Assembly: GCA_905182995.1 (NCBI GenBank) | Contig: CAJJDP010000094.1 | Coordinates: 164,119-228,118 of the forward strand | Direction: 5' to 3' | Source of the DNA: Paramecium octaurelia | Taxonomy: Eukaryota > Ciliophora > Oligohymenophorea > Peniculida > Parameciidae | Length of the DNA: 64,000 nucleotides | In this document: positions 46,314 through 59,349 of the stretch, one piece after another | How the letters are laid out: each line of letters opens with the position of its first letter | How positions within the stretch are numbered: position 1 is the first letter of the stretch | Program-made: the position numbers and the translations under genes | Notes under the pieces: generated by a model | Database searches by the model: none | What the model saw: only the letters and a program-made list of their open reading frames with translations | Told to the model about the DNA's origin: nothing

Positions 46314-47948
46314 TCAATGACCTGCTGCCATAGTTCCACATACAACACAAGTAACCAAGAATACCCAACTCATACAAAATAATATTTTGATTCCATAATA
46401 AAAATATTACTTCTATTTACTTTTGAATCGGTATTTCTTGACTTTCTCTACTAATTTGATATAGAATAAACTTGGCAACACAAATTAAATTGAATTACAA
46501 AAAACTGCTCCTTTGATATTGAAGACCAAAGTGAGATTATCTAAAAAGATAGCTCCGCACATTAATAATAAGAAAAGAAGAAGTGTTAACAAATAAAATC
46601 GAACTTTTTAGGATCTCTTTTTCAACTTAATTTCGATAAGTTTCTCTTATCTTTTAGCATTTGTTTCATCCAAGAATTCTTTATAATTCTTAACTTCTTA
46701 AACAGTTTTTTTCTCTGAAGTTAATTGTTTATAAATTTATATGAAGTTGTTTCTTCCCCCAAAGAATAATACAGGCAATGTTAATGTCGTTGAAACAACA
46801 AAAGTGATATTCAAAATAACATACAGTATTGACCCAACCTCTTAAGCTTTAATACTCTTTAAATAATTGGTTTAGATCTATTGACATAATGAGATATAAG
46901 TATACATTATTTCCATATGTGGCATAACCCAAGATACCAACACAGAGGTATAGGAATGATGCCATAGAATATCCAGTAAACATTGCATAAGTCATTTTTT
47001 GATCAGTTGGACCCTCCATTCCTTTAAAGATGGGGAATAAATTGAATTGCCAATTGTAAGCTAAAAGCAATGTTGGAAGTGCAGTCATTGCATTTTTGAA
47101 ATTAAATGTAGATGGAATCAACAAAGAAAATCCTATATAAGTAAATTGATATACCCTCAGGTGTTCCTTCTCTGGTAAAGAAATTGTAAAATGCCAACCC
47201 AGTAAAGGTGCTAATCGATAGAATTGCAGTTAGACTGACAAACCTGAGTTTCTCTATTGATTTTACAATTAAGAGAGGGGTAAGAACGACTCCTAGCATG
47301 CAAAGTAAGAAGGTTCTTGATAAATAAAATGGAACATCGTAGTCATCTCCCTTATAAAACTTAATTAGCAATTAAGATGCATCTCCAAAAATACTAGTCT
47401 ATTAAATATTAGATTACATCAATTCACTTAAACATGTTGTTATATTTGAAAGTGTAATAATTAAATTAACTGTGTAAATGATCCAACTGTGACGAAATAT
47501 AAAATATCCAATTGTTGAATAATTACTTTTTTTGCTCAAATTCTTACATTTAAGTAATACTCTAGATGCAGTCATACCTAATGAATAGACAATGATCATT
47601 ATAACAATAGTTAGAATTACACCAAAATTTTTCATCACATTTGGCTAATATAACTATAAAAAGTACAATTCCTAAAATTCCAACTCCAACCATGCTCTTC
47701 ATAATGGTTATGCTTGTCAATAAAAAGGATGCCTTCGATCCCCTTTTTGCCCATACGGATGATTAACAGTTTGATTCCATGAAACTCTTCTCTATTGCTT
47801 CATCACCACTAATTATTTCAAGCATAGATAACCTTAATTGTTTAAAAGGGACTTCATTTTCAGAACAAGGTAAATCAGTTGACAATGGATGTGGATCATA
47901 GACATCTTGATAGACAACACTATAGAACGAGCTATCATCACTTTTCAT
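46314..47948 (-). CDS. Amino-acid/auxin permease family transporter (AAAP; SLC36/38-like)
   Basis: Introns of 22, 22 and 28 nt join to 520 residues. The N-terminus is acidic and soluble (about 75 residues). Helix 1 has TIMKSMVGVGILGIP, the conserved G-x-G-I-L of the family. About 11 membrane helices follow, with VILTIVIMIIVYSLGMTASR, LPTLLLAYNWQFNLFPIFKG (the family's central block with conserved Gln-x-Asn), GYSMASFLYLCVGILGYATY and KGAVFCNSIQFVLPSLFYIK. It likely symports amino acids with H+ or Na+ across the plasma or lysosomal membrane. Substrate unknown. Confidence 0.9.
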
Positions 47949-48353
47949 CGTATTATTTTTAAATTACTTAAATTTCTATATGGAGTAATAAAAATTTTAA
48001 TCAATTACGTATTTTAATCAAATACTATTAATCTGAGAAACAGATATCATTAATGTCAAGAGTAAAAACATTTGTTTTCAGATGAATGAGATTATTTTTA
48101 GTTTGGGCAATCAAATCTATATCCTTTTATTTTTATAGAAAACTCTGCAATATCAGCAATACATTGTAAGACTTAAAGCAATCATCATTTGTTATAAATT
48201 TATTTTTTGAATTAAATAAGATAATTTTTGTTAATCATTTAGATTATTGAATTGATTATGTCCAAAGATTCTTCATTAAATATGAATAAGGTTTCTTGTT
48301 ATGATTTATTTTCAGGTTTTAGGTTCTCTTAAAATAATTATATTTATTTTAGA
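47949..48353. other. Divergent spacer
   Basis: AT-rich region between the permease start (minus) and the DHHC gene start (plus). Short coding-like bits are interrupted by TGA; no gene supported. Expected to hold both promoters. Confidence 0.5.
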
Positions 48354-49400
48354 ATGAAATAAAATAATTATATTCGACATGGTTGCACTTAAATACCAAC
48401 TCTCTATCAATCACTAACTTACTTACTTTACCTTCCAAATATGATAAACTGTTTCCTACTAATATCTCTACTTGATGAATCTGTAAATGTGTTATTTAAT
48501 ATATAGGCTGCGCATTTTATACTACTAGGAATTTTAACTTTACTATCTTTGTTCTCTTGTATTAAAACTACACTTAGTTGTCCAACCGATGATTTTTTAA
48601 TATAGCAAATACAACATCGTAGAATTGGGTATGGTTATGCAATTATATAGAAAACCTTTCAATTATGAAAGTTATAAATTAGATTCATATTGTGACATTT
48701 GCGATGCTTATGTGAAAGAAAATACAAAGCATTGCAAACATTGTAATAGGTTGTTCCAATTTATTATTTTAGATGTTGTCAAGAGTTTGATCATCATTGT
48801 AAATGGGTTAATAATTGTATTGGGAATAAAAATTATAAAATTTTTATAATGATGATAACGACAACCATGCTCCAACTTTTTTACACAGCTATCGTTTATA
48901 TTAGAATTATAAGATTATATAATACTGAGCATGAAAAACTATTAATAGACAATGAAATTCAAAAGTTTGTAACAAATTTCATTTTAGTTTAAGCATTTTT
49001 ATGATGAAAACGATTTAGATATCAAATACACACTCTCAATAATTATGCTTGTGGATTCCTCTATTTTTTCTATTTTACTTCTCTAATTATTCATTTTCCA
49101 TATTTATCTTATAATCAAAGGAATCACCACTTATGAATTCATAGTGAAATCTGATATCAAAAAAATAAAACCATAAAATAATGTTCTCAATGTTAAACCT
49201 GAAGTATTACTAAATGGAGTTACATAAAAAAGTTCAAATTCACAGATGGAGAATAAAAATACGATGTACTTGTTGAAGGGTTAATTTTTAGATTCGAGTT
49301 AAATTGTAGTGAATAGTAATTGGCCTAAGAACCCTAAGAATCTTAAGAAAAATAGAATAATTAAACAAATGTTGTTTTCAATAATTAGGTCTTGGCATGA
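48354..49400 (+). CDS. DHHC-type protein S-palmitoyltransferase
   Basis: Transfers palmitate to Cys of target proteins. Introns of 24, 22, 23, 19 and 26 nt join to 310 residues; the last is inferred because it gives a TGA at 49398. Two N-terminal helices ([24 protein letters not shown]) are followed by the Cys-rich domain: [44 protein letters not shown] is complete. Two further helices and the TTYEF motif (TTxE) close the core. The tail is Gln/Asn-rich. The DHHC signature is cut by an intron between HCN and R. Expected in Golgi or plasma membrane. A partner for the acylation-motif protein near 3.1 kb is possible but unproven. Confidence 0.9.
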
Positions 49401-49463
49401 ATATATATATATGTAATTAATAAAATTTATGCAAAATTTATAAAGCGAAAATCATAATATGGT

Positions 49464-50518
49464 TCAAAATCTCTGTTCTTTAATTGCCTATTGTCTCCAG
49501 CTTTCACTAAATTCGTTTAGATTAGCCATAAATTCCTCTTGATATCCTATTGGAGCTGTTTATGGATTTTTTAGGGAGTTCAAATTTAGAGTCAAACCCA
49601 ATGCTCCCTTTTTTTATGGGTCCTGTTACTTTTTAATATAGTAATTATAAAATTTTCCAAAGGGAGCTGATTCTTCTGACATCATGGATATATTTTCTTC
49701 AAAGTTCTTGATTTCTGATAGATGTTTTTAGGTTTCAGCTTAATCACTGTGTTGTTCCATTATTTAGGGATTATTTAGATTCGTGTATCGAAGTGTAAAG
49801 AGAAGAGAATTAAGGGTCTCTTCGGTTTTAATAGTAATTTGCTTCTATTCTTAGATTCGATCCTGTAGGATTTTTTGTTATAGTTGCAATTCAGAGTTGC
49901 AGTTTTGCAATTTGGCAATTTCATTCATCTAAGAGGTTAGTTTCTATTAAATTTATTTAGCCAATATTAAAAACAAGGCTTTGAGATTGGAAAACACATT
50001 GACTTTCAACTCTGCTTCTTTTAATTCAAGTTACTCCAATAGTTCTTAAAATTTAGTGAGTGTGATTGAGTCCTATTGTTTCTTGCATTCTTCAGCAGTA
50101 AAGATGTCAATTTAGAGAAAGGGTGCTTTAATATTAAATTCTTTGTCCGGTAATGTAAAACTTGATGTATCATCAGAGGTGTGATATTTTTAGGGTTTGT
50201 TAACAATTTTATCTTGGATAATACTTGTTAGATAGCTTTACGAGAATTATGAATGAGATCCTCTGAGAACTATTATTTTAAGATAATAATAGGATATTTA
50301 CTTTCATCTAATAATTTCTATTTGATGTCAGAGGTTGCTTTAGACTACAATTTGGAGTGGACTTTTTAGTTGCTATTGTAGGATCTGTTCAGGTTTTGTT
50401 TTGTAGAAGAATTCAATAAATATTTATTTGAACAACATTTAACTTTTGGCGTATGATTCCTTTCTTTCGATTTATCAAGAGATGTATGCTAATGTAGAAT
50501 AATTTGAATGATTTACAT
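49464..50518 (-). CDS. Coiled-coil protein, unknown
   Basis: One unusually long intron (32 nt, 50270-50301) joins to 340 residues. The N-terminal 100 residues are polar (NSSTKQNLNRSYNSNQKV). A coiled coil covers about residues 165-270 (KFQELLEQLELKEAELKVN, LQQKILQDRIQEQKQ). The C-terminal 80 residues look folded and constrained: SEESAPFGKFYNYYIKKQQD, GALGLTLNLNSLKNPQ and FSESWRQQAIKEQRF. No family recognised. Tail-to-tail with the DHHC gene, 63 nt apart. Confidence 0.75.
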
Positions 50519-51015
50519 GTTTTGTCAGTTGATCTAATTCTGATTTTATATTGCTTTATCTGTTCATTTATTTATTAAATTAATGTTAAATAGCTCGTTA
50601 TATTTAACAAGATAGAGAAAAATTAGATGAGACTTATCGATTTAAATTATCAAACCAAAGGAAATGGAGATATAATCAAGGACAAACAAGTAATCGATAT
50701 GCTTTTCAAACCCAATTTATGAATTTGTTTATTAAAAATAATAGAAACACAATCGATATAGACAGAATGACGGATGATTGTTATTTTATTTTAAAATACT
50801 AATTGATCGGAGTTTTATAATGACCTAAATTTATCAATGTTTCCTCAAAAATACTTACTATTTGTAGAGTAATATTTTATTCACTAATTAATGTGACTAT
50901 TTGGCTATTAAATTTTGATTCAAACTTTACTTTTATGTCATTCTCAAACTGATAAATATGAATATTATGAATATCTTTGAATGGAACTTATGAATTCGAT
51001 TAAGGTGGAGAAAAT
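50519..51015. other. AT-rich spacer
   Basis: No supported gene. TGA is frequent in all frames. The start of the next small gene could lie further left through an undetected exon. Confidence 0.45.
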
Positions 51016-51498
51016 ATGCAGGATATGTATGATCAAGCTGAATGTTGTTATACTTAGAGGGATAAAAGTGAATGTTATTTCTCTTTTGATGAAATTTCAT
51101 AATTTACTCTCAATATTATAGGTAAATTTGTTCCTTTAAATGCTATTTTCTGACAGAGTTAAAGGCTCAATTTTGAATATTTGCCTTATGAAATTCAAAT
51201 ATTTATAAAGATATTAATTAATTAAATTTTATTTCAATATTATCATCTAATCTGTAGTCCTAATTCTAAACTCAATATTACAGGATGTAGTTATTCATCA
51301 ATCATATGTTGTCATATTATAAATGAATTTACAGGAATATACGTATTAAGTATTTTTCTATATCTTTCTCATGATCTGAATACGTCAGGAAGATCTTGCA
51401 ATTGCATCGATATCGAAGGTTTGATTGATAAACATTGTAAAAGTAATTTGGTTGTAAAATAATTCATAATTAAAAATGAGTAGAGTAAATCTCATTGA
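51016..51498 (+). CDS. Small Cys-containing protein overlapping the Ca2+-pump start (uncertain)
   Basis: With one 27-nt intron (51130-51156, it removes a TGA) the frame gives 151 residues from ATG 51016: MQDMYDQAECCYTQRDKSEC, YFSFDEISQFTLNIIGKF, later GCSYSSIICCHIINEF, a hydrophobic patch IYVLSIFLYLS, and SGRSCNCIDIEGLIDKHC. The Cys spacing looks meaningful. The stop at 51496 lies 22 nt inside the Ca2+ pump frame, so either these genes overlap, the 3' splice is different, or the gene is degraded. No family recognised. The true start may be upstream. Confidence 0.4.
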
Positions 51499-54400
51499 AA
51501 GGAACTCTGATTCTGAGTTAGTTCGCTAAGGGGAGGATGGAGACTTCAAAAATCTGTTTAAACTTGACAATATTAGAGAAGGGGTTTCTTTAGGACTCGT
51601 ATAATAATTAGGCGGAGAACAAGGATTGGCAAAAATATTTCAAGTAGATTTGAAGGTACTATTTATTTTGGCAAGTTTAGCGTGGTGTACAAGATGAAGA
51701 ATAAGCAAGCACGCTGAGAAATAGATACGGAGCTAATTTACCTATTGTGAAAGAGTTAACACCTTTATGGAAATTAATTGTAGAGTGCTTGGGTGATACA
51801 ATGTTGTAGATTTTAATTGTTGCAGCAATTGTATCGACAATTTTGGGGATTATAGAAGGTGAAGGTGGATGGTATGAAGGGTAAATTTAGAATTTGATTA
51901 GTTAGCTTAACTATATTTTTGGCGATCTTCTTGATCATCGGAATTACAGCAGGTAACAACTACGCCAAGGAGAGACAATTTGCCAAATTATAATCAAAGC
52001 TTGATGAGGGACACGTGTAAGTAAAGAGAGGTGGAAGTGTAATAACAATTAGCAATAAGGATATTGTGGTTGGTGACGTCTTATTATTTTAACTAGGAGA
52101 TATTTTCAATGTAGATGGTGAGTATAAATTTTGATTTTAGGATTGTATTTGAGTGGCAGCGAAGTGAAGATAGATGAATCAGCAATGACAGGAGAGTCTG
52201 ATGAAATGCTGAAGGCATCACTTGATATGTGTTTGAAGGACTAAAAAGGAAAATCGCCATTTTTGATGTCAGGAACCAAGGTTAATGAAGGAACAGGAGT
52301 AATGTTGGTGTTGTAAGGTAATGCGATAAAAAATTGAATTATTTTTAGTGGGTGAGAATACAGTGCAGAATGAAATGAAGAGATTAGGTGAAAGTGACAG
52401 TACACCGACTCCCTTGTAAGTGAAATTAGAAGCAGTGGCAGAAACGATAGGTAAAGTGGGTGTTATAGTGGCAATATTAACATTCGTAATACTCCTGGTT
52501 CGACTATTCATAGAATATGGATAGAATGATGAATAAACATTTTGGGAATAATTTTGGCATCTTGATTGTCTCCAAAGAATACTCAAATTTTTCATGATTG
52601 GTGTTACTATTATTGTTGTGGCTGTTCCAGAGGGACTCCCGTTGGCTGTTACTATCACTTTAGCCTTTTCTGTGAACAAAATGAAAGATGAATAAAATTT
52701 AGTTAAGACTCTTGCCTCTTGTGAAATTATGGGAGGAGTCAACAATATTTGTAGTGATAAAACTGGTACTCTGACTTTGAATACCATGCAAGTCAATTCA
52801 TTTTTTGGTTAAGGTTCTAATTATAAGGATTATCAATTACCATAAATCAAGGAACTACCGAAGGATTATTTAGATCTCTTGGCTGCCAGCAATCTCTATA
52901 ATTCGAGTGCATATCCAAAAAGAGGCATTAATGGGAAGTTTGAATAGATAGGAAATAAAACAGAGTGTGCTTTGATAGAGTTTTGTGATATGTTAGGTTA
53001 TCAGCTTTCCAGTTATAGACCATCTGATAATATCTTAAGAGTGATCCCTCTAAATTCAAAGAGAAAAATGATGATTACAATTGTCAATCATAATAATAAG
53101 ATATATTTATTCAGCAAAGGTGCTCCTGAAATGGTATTGAAAAAATGCACTAAATTTATTAATTCAAATGGAGATGAAGTCCAATTGACACCTTAGGATG
53201 CTAAGAACATGTTGACAATAATTGAAGATTATGCTAGTCAAGCACTTAGAACATTAGGAAATGCATACAAAATATTAAATTACCATCTCGAATATGATTT
53301 TGAATCTATTCCAGAAGAATATCTTCTAAGCGATTTGACTTTAATAAATATAGCTGGAATCAAAGATCCTGTAAGACCTGATGTGCCAAGTGCTATCTAA
53401 TAATGTTATAGATCAGGCATAATAGTAAGAATGGTAACAGGTGATAACATTAATACAGCCAAAGCTATTGCAAGAGATTGCAAAATTCTAGGAGCTGAAA
53501 GTGATTTACATGAATATGAAGCCATGGAAGGATCTTAATTTAGATAATTGACAGGAGGTTTGAACAAAGTGGTGAAGGATGGAGTTGAAGTGCAAGAAGT
53601 CAAGAATCTGTTAAAATTTTAAGAAATTGCAGTTCACTTAAAAGTATTGGCAAGAGCAACTCCTGAGGATAAGTTTATATTAGCAACAGGATTGAAATAA
53701 CTAGATAATGTGATTGCAGTGACTGGAGATGGAACCAATGATGCTCCTGCATTAAGAAAGGCTGATGTCGGATTTGCTATGGGTATCACAGGTACTGATG
53801 TATGTAAGGATGCTGCAGATATCATATTATTGGATGACAATTTTAGTTCTATTATCACTGCATGCAAATGGGGAAGAAATATTTATAATTGTATTCGTAA
53901 ATTCATCTAATTTTAATTGACTGTCAATGTTGTGGCTCTCTTTATGAGTGTCCTTGGAGCAGCTGTTACAAAGGAAGCTCCTTTAACCAGTATTCAAATG
54001 TTGTGGGTGAATCTAATCATGGACACTTTTGCATCTTTAGCATTGGCAACTGAACCACCTAGTGATCGACTTTTAAATAGGAAACCATATGGTAAAAGAG
54101 AGAGCATTGTCAATTCAATTATGTACAGAACAGTTATTGGAGCCAGTATATATTAAATTGCTATATTGTGTCTAATATTGTTCATTCCAGATAGAATATT
54201 TGAATTTGATGAATCCTTCAATGAGGAATATGAAGGCAGACCAATATAAAGATTAACGATGTTCTTTTAAACCTTTGTCTTGATGTAAATTTGCAATTCG
54301 ATCAGCTGCAGAAAATTAGATGAAGTATCTCTTAATCCTTTTAGTGGATTATTCAACAATTCCTTATTTTGGTTGATAAATTTAATTGAAGTAGCAGTGC

Positions 54401-54708
54401 AATATCTGCTGATTCTATTTGGAGATAAATTCGCAGTTGTATGTGAATTATCTGTCTGGTAACATATATTCTGTTGGATATTTGCATTGGGTGGCATGAT
54501 TGTAGCCATATTTGTGAGGACTCTACCTTCGAAATGGTTTAATGGCATCAATATCTTTGCAGAGGAAGAGATTGAAGAAGAGAAATTAGATGAAACTATT
54601 GCCAGTAAATTACGTCGTAAGAGTAGTATCAGAATTGGATCAGTGTATGATGAGAATCACGAGAATAAAAGATCAATATAAAAGAGATTGTCAGTCTATA
54701 AAGAATGA
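51476..54708 (+). CDS. Plasma-membrane-type Ca2+-transporting P-type ATPase (PMCA, type IIB)
   Basis: Pumps Ca2+ out of the cytosol using ATP. Four introns (25, 25, 23 and 31 nt), all in the first third, join to 1042 residues. Motifs: MTGESDE (actuator), [17 protein letters not shown] (TM4 Ca2+ site), [14 protein letters not shown] (phosphorylated Asp), [28 protein letters not shown] and [22 protein letters not shown]5/6 has [20 protein letters not shown] with the Asn-Asp pair of type IIB pumps. The C-terminal tail is short with basic [12 protein letters not shown], a possible autoinhibitory, calmodulin or kinase site. PMCA is known from Paramecium cilia and cell surface. A complete, likely active pump. 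Confidence 0.96.
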
Positions 54709-54735
54709 TTTATTATAAAAATAACATTGTTCTAT

Positions 54736-57094
54736 TCACATTTTAACCTTTTTTCTTTATTCAAACCTTGCCTTGTATAATTAATGCTTTTCCAACTTCT
54801 ACTTATCTTCCTACTCTTTTTACTTCTCTTATTCCTATATTTTCTTTTGTCTTCTTTCATGCACGGCATCTCTTCCTTTTTATTGGAATTCAATTCTTGC
54901 CAGTTTGAATAGGTCAACCTAAAATCAAAAGTCATTTCATACCTTCACCATATTTGAGAAGTAGGGTTTAACCCATTCAATATTGATTTCACTAATCAAC
55001 TTCATGACTCCCCTCACTTAGGATGTACCTCCCAATTCAGTGAATATCACAGTCCCAGGATATTGCTGGATTACTGTATATACACTCTGAGGATCTGTGT
55101 CTACAACTGTGCCTTCAGGATACACCATCAAGTAAGTATCTTCACCATTATGCATCTTACGAGCAGTATTAAAATAAAATCCAGAACATAATGCTAATTT
55201 AATACTCTCATTGATATTCCACTTCTTTGAATCCTTCTATTTTCTAAACAACTTATAAAGATAATCCTATTCATAAAACTATATACATTTCTTTTTACTA
55301 GTGGCTTCAACTAATTATTATAACTATTAGCGAATATTATCAGCCTACTTCAAAGACCTTAAATTCAAAAGAGTATCCTTGGCAAATTATTCGTTAAATG
55401 TAGCTTATTTCCATTCTGAGAATATTTTCAATAAACTCAAGTGATCTCCTGCAGGATCAGCATGTTGAGATTGAATTTCTTAGAGCTTTTAATATCCATC
55501 AACATCTACTCTGGTAATCCTCTGCCAAATGCTTTCTGTCGACAAAATAGCCACAATAGCACTCATTTCACTTGAACATTCCATCATTTTGGAAGTTATC
55601 AATGCTTTTGCATAACTTGGTTCCAAGGGATATCTAGACATTTCATAACCCATTGGAGTGATATATCCATCCTCATCAATTGCTTATATTAGATATAATT
55701 GTCTTAAAGATTGTAAAATAGCTTCTTGAGTGGGTTGTTCCATAAATTCAAATCTCACTACATCATCTATTCCCATTGATTTAAGTAGCAACATCACTGA
55801 TGCTAAATTAACTCTCATGATTTCAGCTGTTGTGTGTTCTGAAAGTGACTCATAAAACTACTTAGAAAATAATCGATAACATTTTCCAGCTTGTGTTCTA
55901 CCTGCTCTACCTGTTCTTTAAATCGCTTGAGTCTTAGATATAGGTTAAATGATAAGAGAGTCCATGCCTGTCCTTGGATTATATACTTTTTATTTAACAT
56001 AACCAGTATCTACCACAAATCCAATATTATCAATAGTCAAAGAAGTTTCAGCTATGTTTGTACAAAATATGATTTTTCTAGTATGCTCATCAGCTCTTTA
56101 AAATACTTGACTCTGATCTTCAGAAGTCTGACTACCATACAATGTGTACAATAACACACTTGGGACTTCAACTCCTGAGTTTAACACTTCTGCTAATCTC
56201 TCATAACAAAATTTCCTGCAAACTTCGCAATCCTCACTTCCAGGTAGAAATACTAAGATATCTCCTGGGCCTTCATGCAAATGCATTCTGATCGCAGCAT
56301 TCACAGCATCATGATTTCTCTTTTACTAGGTTATATTATGTTCAGCATATTTCACTTCGACAGGAAATGACTTACCATGAACTTTAACGTAGGGACATCC
56401 TTCAAAATAGCTCTTAAAGATGTTAATATTAAGTGTTGCAGATGTTATGATAACTTTTAAACTTCCCTTCCTTCTCTTTGCAGCCGTCTTCACTAATGCA
56501 AATAGAACATCCGTATAAAGAGATCTCTCATGAGCCTCATCGAGAATTACAACATCATATCCTGTTAGATCCTTATCCTACAAACATTCTCTCACCAATA
56601 TACCATCAGTCACATATCTCAATTAAGTAGTATTCGTAGTGGAATTGTCAAACCTTATAGAATATCCGACTTCCATGCCTAGATTTTGCTATTAATTGAT
56701 ATATATGATAGAATGATACATTTCTCTCGAATGCTACTCTTTTAGCCATTGATATGGCAGCCATTCTCCTGGGTTATGTTACTACTATCTTTAAATCAGT
56801 TGAGTTTTTTCTATCCTCTGGAATAAACGGTTTTTGCTTCTTGGACAAGAATCCTTAGACTTTAGGTTGTTCTTTTTCTTCCACTTATTCCTCCAAGAAC
56901 TTTTTTCTTTTTTCACAAATGTTCAATCTGAACTCTTCATCATCCAGAAGATACTGCGGCAATTATGTTGATTTACCTGAACCTGTATCACCAGTTATGA
57001 TTATAAAGGTGTTTTCCAAAACCTGTTTCAAGATCTCTGATTTGAATTCATTTATTGGTAAAGTTGCTCTAAATTATTGAATTTCTTAACTCAT
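54736..57094 (-). CDS. DEAH-box RNA helicase (Prp2/16/22/43-type)
   Basis: Introns of 31 and 24 nt join to 767 residues. Helicase motifs in order: [14 protein letters not shown] (I), [16 protein letters not shown] (Ia), [10 protein letters not shown] (Ib), [12 protein letters not shown] (II), ITSATLNI (III), [20 protein letters not shown] (V) and [18 protein letters not shown] (VI). A 30-residue Lys/Glu insert sits between motifs I and Ia. The winged-helix/ratchet and OB-fold segments follow ([29 protein letters not shown]-like; [17 protein letters not shown]). It lacks the long N-terminus of Prp16/22, so a Prp43/Prp2/DHX15-like or DHX8-like role in splicing or ribosome work fits. A basic coiled tail ends the chain. 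Confidence 0.93.
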
Positions 57095-57101
57095 TTAATT
57101 A
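57095..57101. promoter_or_regulatory. 7-nt spacer between divergent start codons
   Basis: Only TTAATTA separates the helicase ATG (minus) from the dehydrogenase ATG (plus). Both frames are well supported by homology, so promoters or leaders must overlap coding sequence unless true starts lie downstream. Confidence 0.4.
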
Positions 57102-58772
57102 ATGAATACAAAAATCCAAGAAAAAATATTAAATCCAAACTTCATTCAAAACACATTCCCTCTTAATGTTAAAGAATTAAGCGAGAATAATCCATACAGA
57201 GCCATGAACTTTAGTTATAATTTCGTATATATAATTAGTCAATGGAATTTGGAAATGTGCTTCCAATTATCTGGAAATATTAGATCCACTTAATGGTGAT
57301 AAGTTCATTCTTGTACCAAACAATTTGGTACTTCATTATACTTAATATTCTAGACTGAAGATGAAATCAATGAATACAGAGATGCTGCCAAATAGTGTCC
57401 CAAATCTGGTCTTCACAATCCACTCAAAAATCCTGATAGATATAATCTATATGGAGAAGTCTTTCACAGAGCTTCATTTCTTTTAGGATTACCCTAAGTT
57501 GAAGATTATTTTGTCCATCTTATCCAAAGAGTTGCTCCAAAAAGTGACATCCAAGCAAGAGGAGAAGTCAAAGTCACTCAAAGATTCCTAATGAATTTCT
57601 CTGGCGATCAATGTCGTTTCCTTACTAGATCCTTTAATGTAAGTGGTGACACACAAGGATAACAATCAAGTGGATATAGATTCCCATACGGACATGTTGC
57701 CATTATTGCACCTTTTAATTTCCCTCTTGAAATACCTGCACTCCAAATGTTGGGAGCTTTACTTGCTGGAAATAGATTGACCATCAAAGGAGATCAAAGA
57801 GTATCAGTTGTTTTGGAAATGTTTCTGAGATTGCTTCATTTGGCTGGATTGCCTCCAACAGATTGTGATTTAATTCATTGTGATGGTCCCCAAATGGAAT
57901 CATTGCTCAAGAGAACCAATTTTAGATTATTGCAATTTACAGGCTCTTCTGGAATTGCTGAAAGATTGTGCAATGTCATGAATGGAAAAATTAAAATTGA
58001 AGACGCAGGATTTGATTGGAAAATACTTGGACCAGATGTCATTGAATTTGATTATGTTGCCTATTAGAGTGATTAAGATGCTTATGCATTCAGTGGTCAA
58101 AAATGCAGTGCTTAATCAATCTTATTTGCACATAAAAATTGGTATATTTATCATCATTATCTAAGGGTTCAAGCTGGAATTCTCGATAAAATTAAACTAT
58201 TGGCAGAGTAGAGAAGTCTTAAAAATCTAACTATTTGTCCTATTCTTACATGGAACAATCAAAGAATTCAAGCACATCTTGATAAACTTGTGGCCATCCA
58301 AGGAGCTAAAGTTCTCTTTGGTGGAAAGCCTATTAATGAATAACATCAAATACCAGAATGCTATGGTTCCTATCTACCTACAGCTGTTTATATTCCTTTA
58401 TAATAAATCAAAGAGAATTTCGAGTTAGTTACAACAGAAGTATTTGGACCATTTTAGGTTGTTACAGAGTATGAGAATGAAGATCATGTAATTGAGATAC
58501 TTGAAAATATACCGCATAATCTGACAGCTGGTGTAGTGTCTAACGATATCAGATTTGTTTAAAAGATATTAGCTAATACAATCAATGGAGTCACATATGC
58601 AGGTATCAAAGCTAGAACTACAGGTGCTCCTTAAAATCATTGGTTTGGACCTTGTGGAGATCCAAGAGGTACTGGCATTGGCTCACCAGAAGCTATAATC
58701 TAAACTTGGACCACTCATAGAGAAATTATTATGGATATTGGAACAACTCCAAAAAATTTAACATAAAGTTGA
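57102..58772 (+). CDS. Delta-1-pyrroline-5-carboxylate dehydrogenase (ALDH12-like)
   Basis: Oxidises P5C/glutamate semialdehyde to glutamate in proline breakdown, normally in mitochondria. Introns of 25 and 26 nt near the 5' end join to 539 residues. Marks: VNGIWKCASNY, CPKSGLHNPLKNPDRY, GHVAIIAPFNFPLEIPALQM, LAGNRLTIKGDQRVSVV, LLQFTGSSGIAERL, KIEDAGFDWKILGPD, and the catalytic Cys in FSGQKCSAQSILFAHKNW. The C-terminus has EVFGPFQVVTEY and GPCGDPRGTGIGSPEAI. The DAGFDWKILGPD block and overall length match the plant/protist ALDH12 branch. The first 20 residues are only mildly basic; a mitochondrial presequence is not obvious. Confidence 0.93.
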
Positions 58773-59349
58773 AATTGTTTGTTTATTAAATAAATAAGAA
58801 CATCCAATTATTTTATTTTTGTTTTAATCATAATATTATTATTATACGAAGGACAATGGCAAATGAAGTATGAAAAAAATGTTCTTAATTTAATTTTTTT
58901 AAGCAAATATTTAACTTTATAAATTACTCGTATTTCTTGTCTATTAAATCAATAAAATACAAAATGTATAACTTGATTTAATAGAATAATGATATTATTT
59001 ACTCAAAGTTAATTTACAATATGAATATCTTATAATTTCTGATAATCTAATAAACAAATTGATTTTTTATTAAAAACTATTTGAGGTTGAAAGAAAAAAT
59101 CGATCTATTTTTCGAAATAGTTTATCTCTGATAAATGGCCATCATTTTGTTAAATATTATTGAGAAATCTACAATAATTTATAATATTTCATATGCACTA
59201 CTTAATTATTTGTTGTATGACTTTTATAAAGTTTTAATAAACAAAATTAAATAGTTTTCAATGGTGCAATTAAATACATTAATAAAAAAGATATCAATGG
59301 CTGAGTTTTCTGCCTGTAATGATCTGAGCAAAGTAAAATGGAATGATAT
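58773..59349. other. AT-rich spacer, no gene seen
   Basis: TGA is frequent in all frames and base composition is more extreme than in coding parts. Nothing recognised. Confidence 0.5.
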
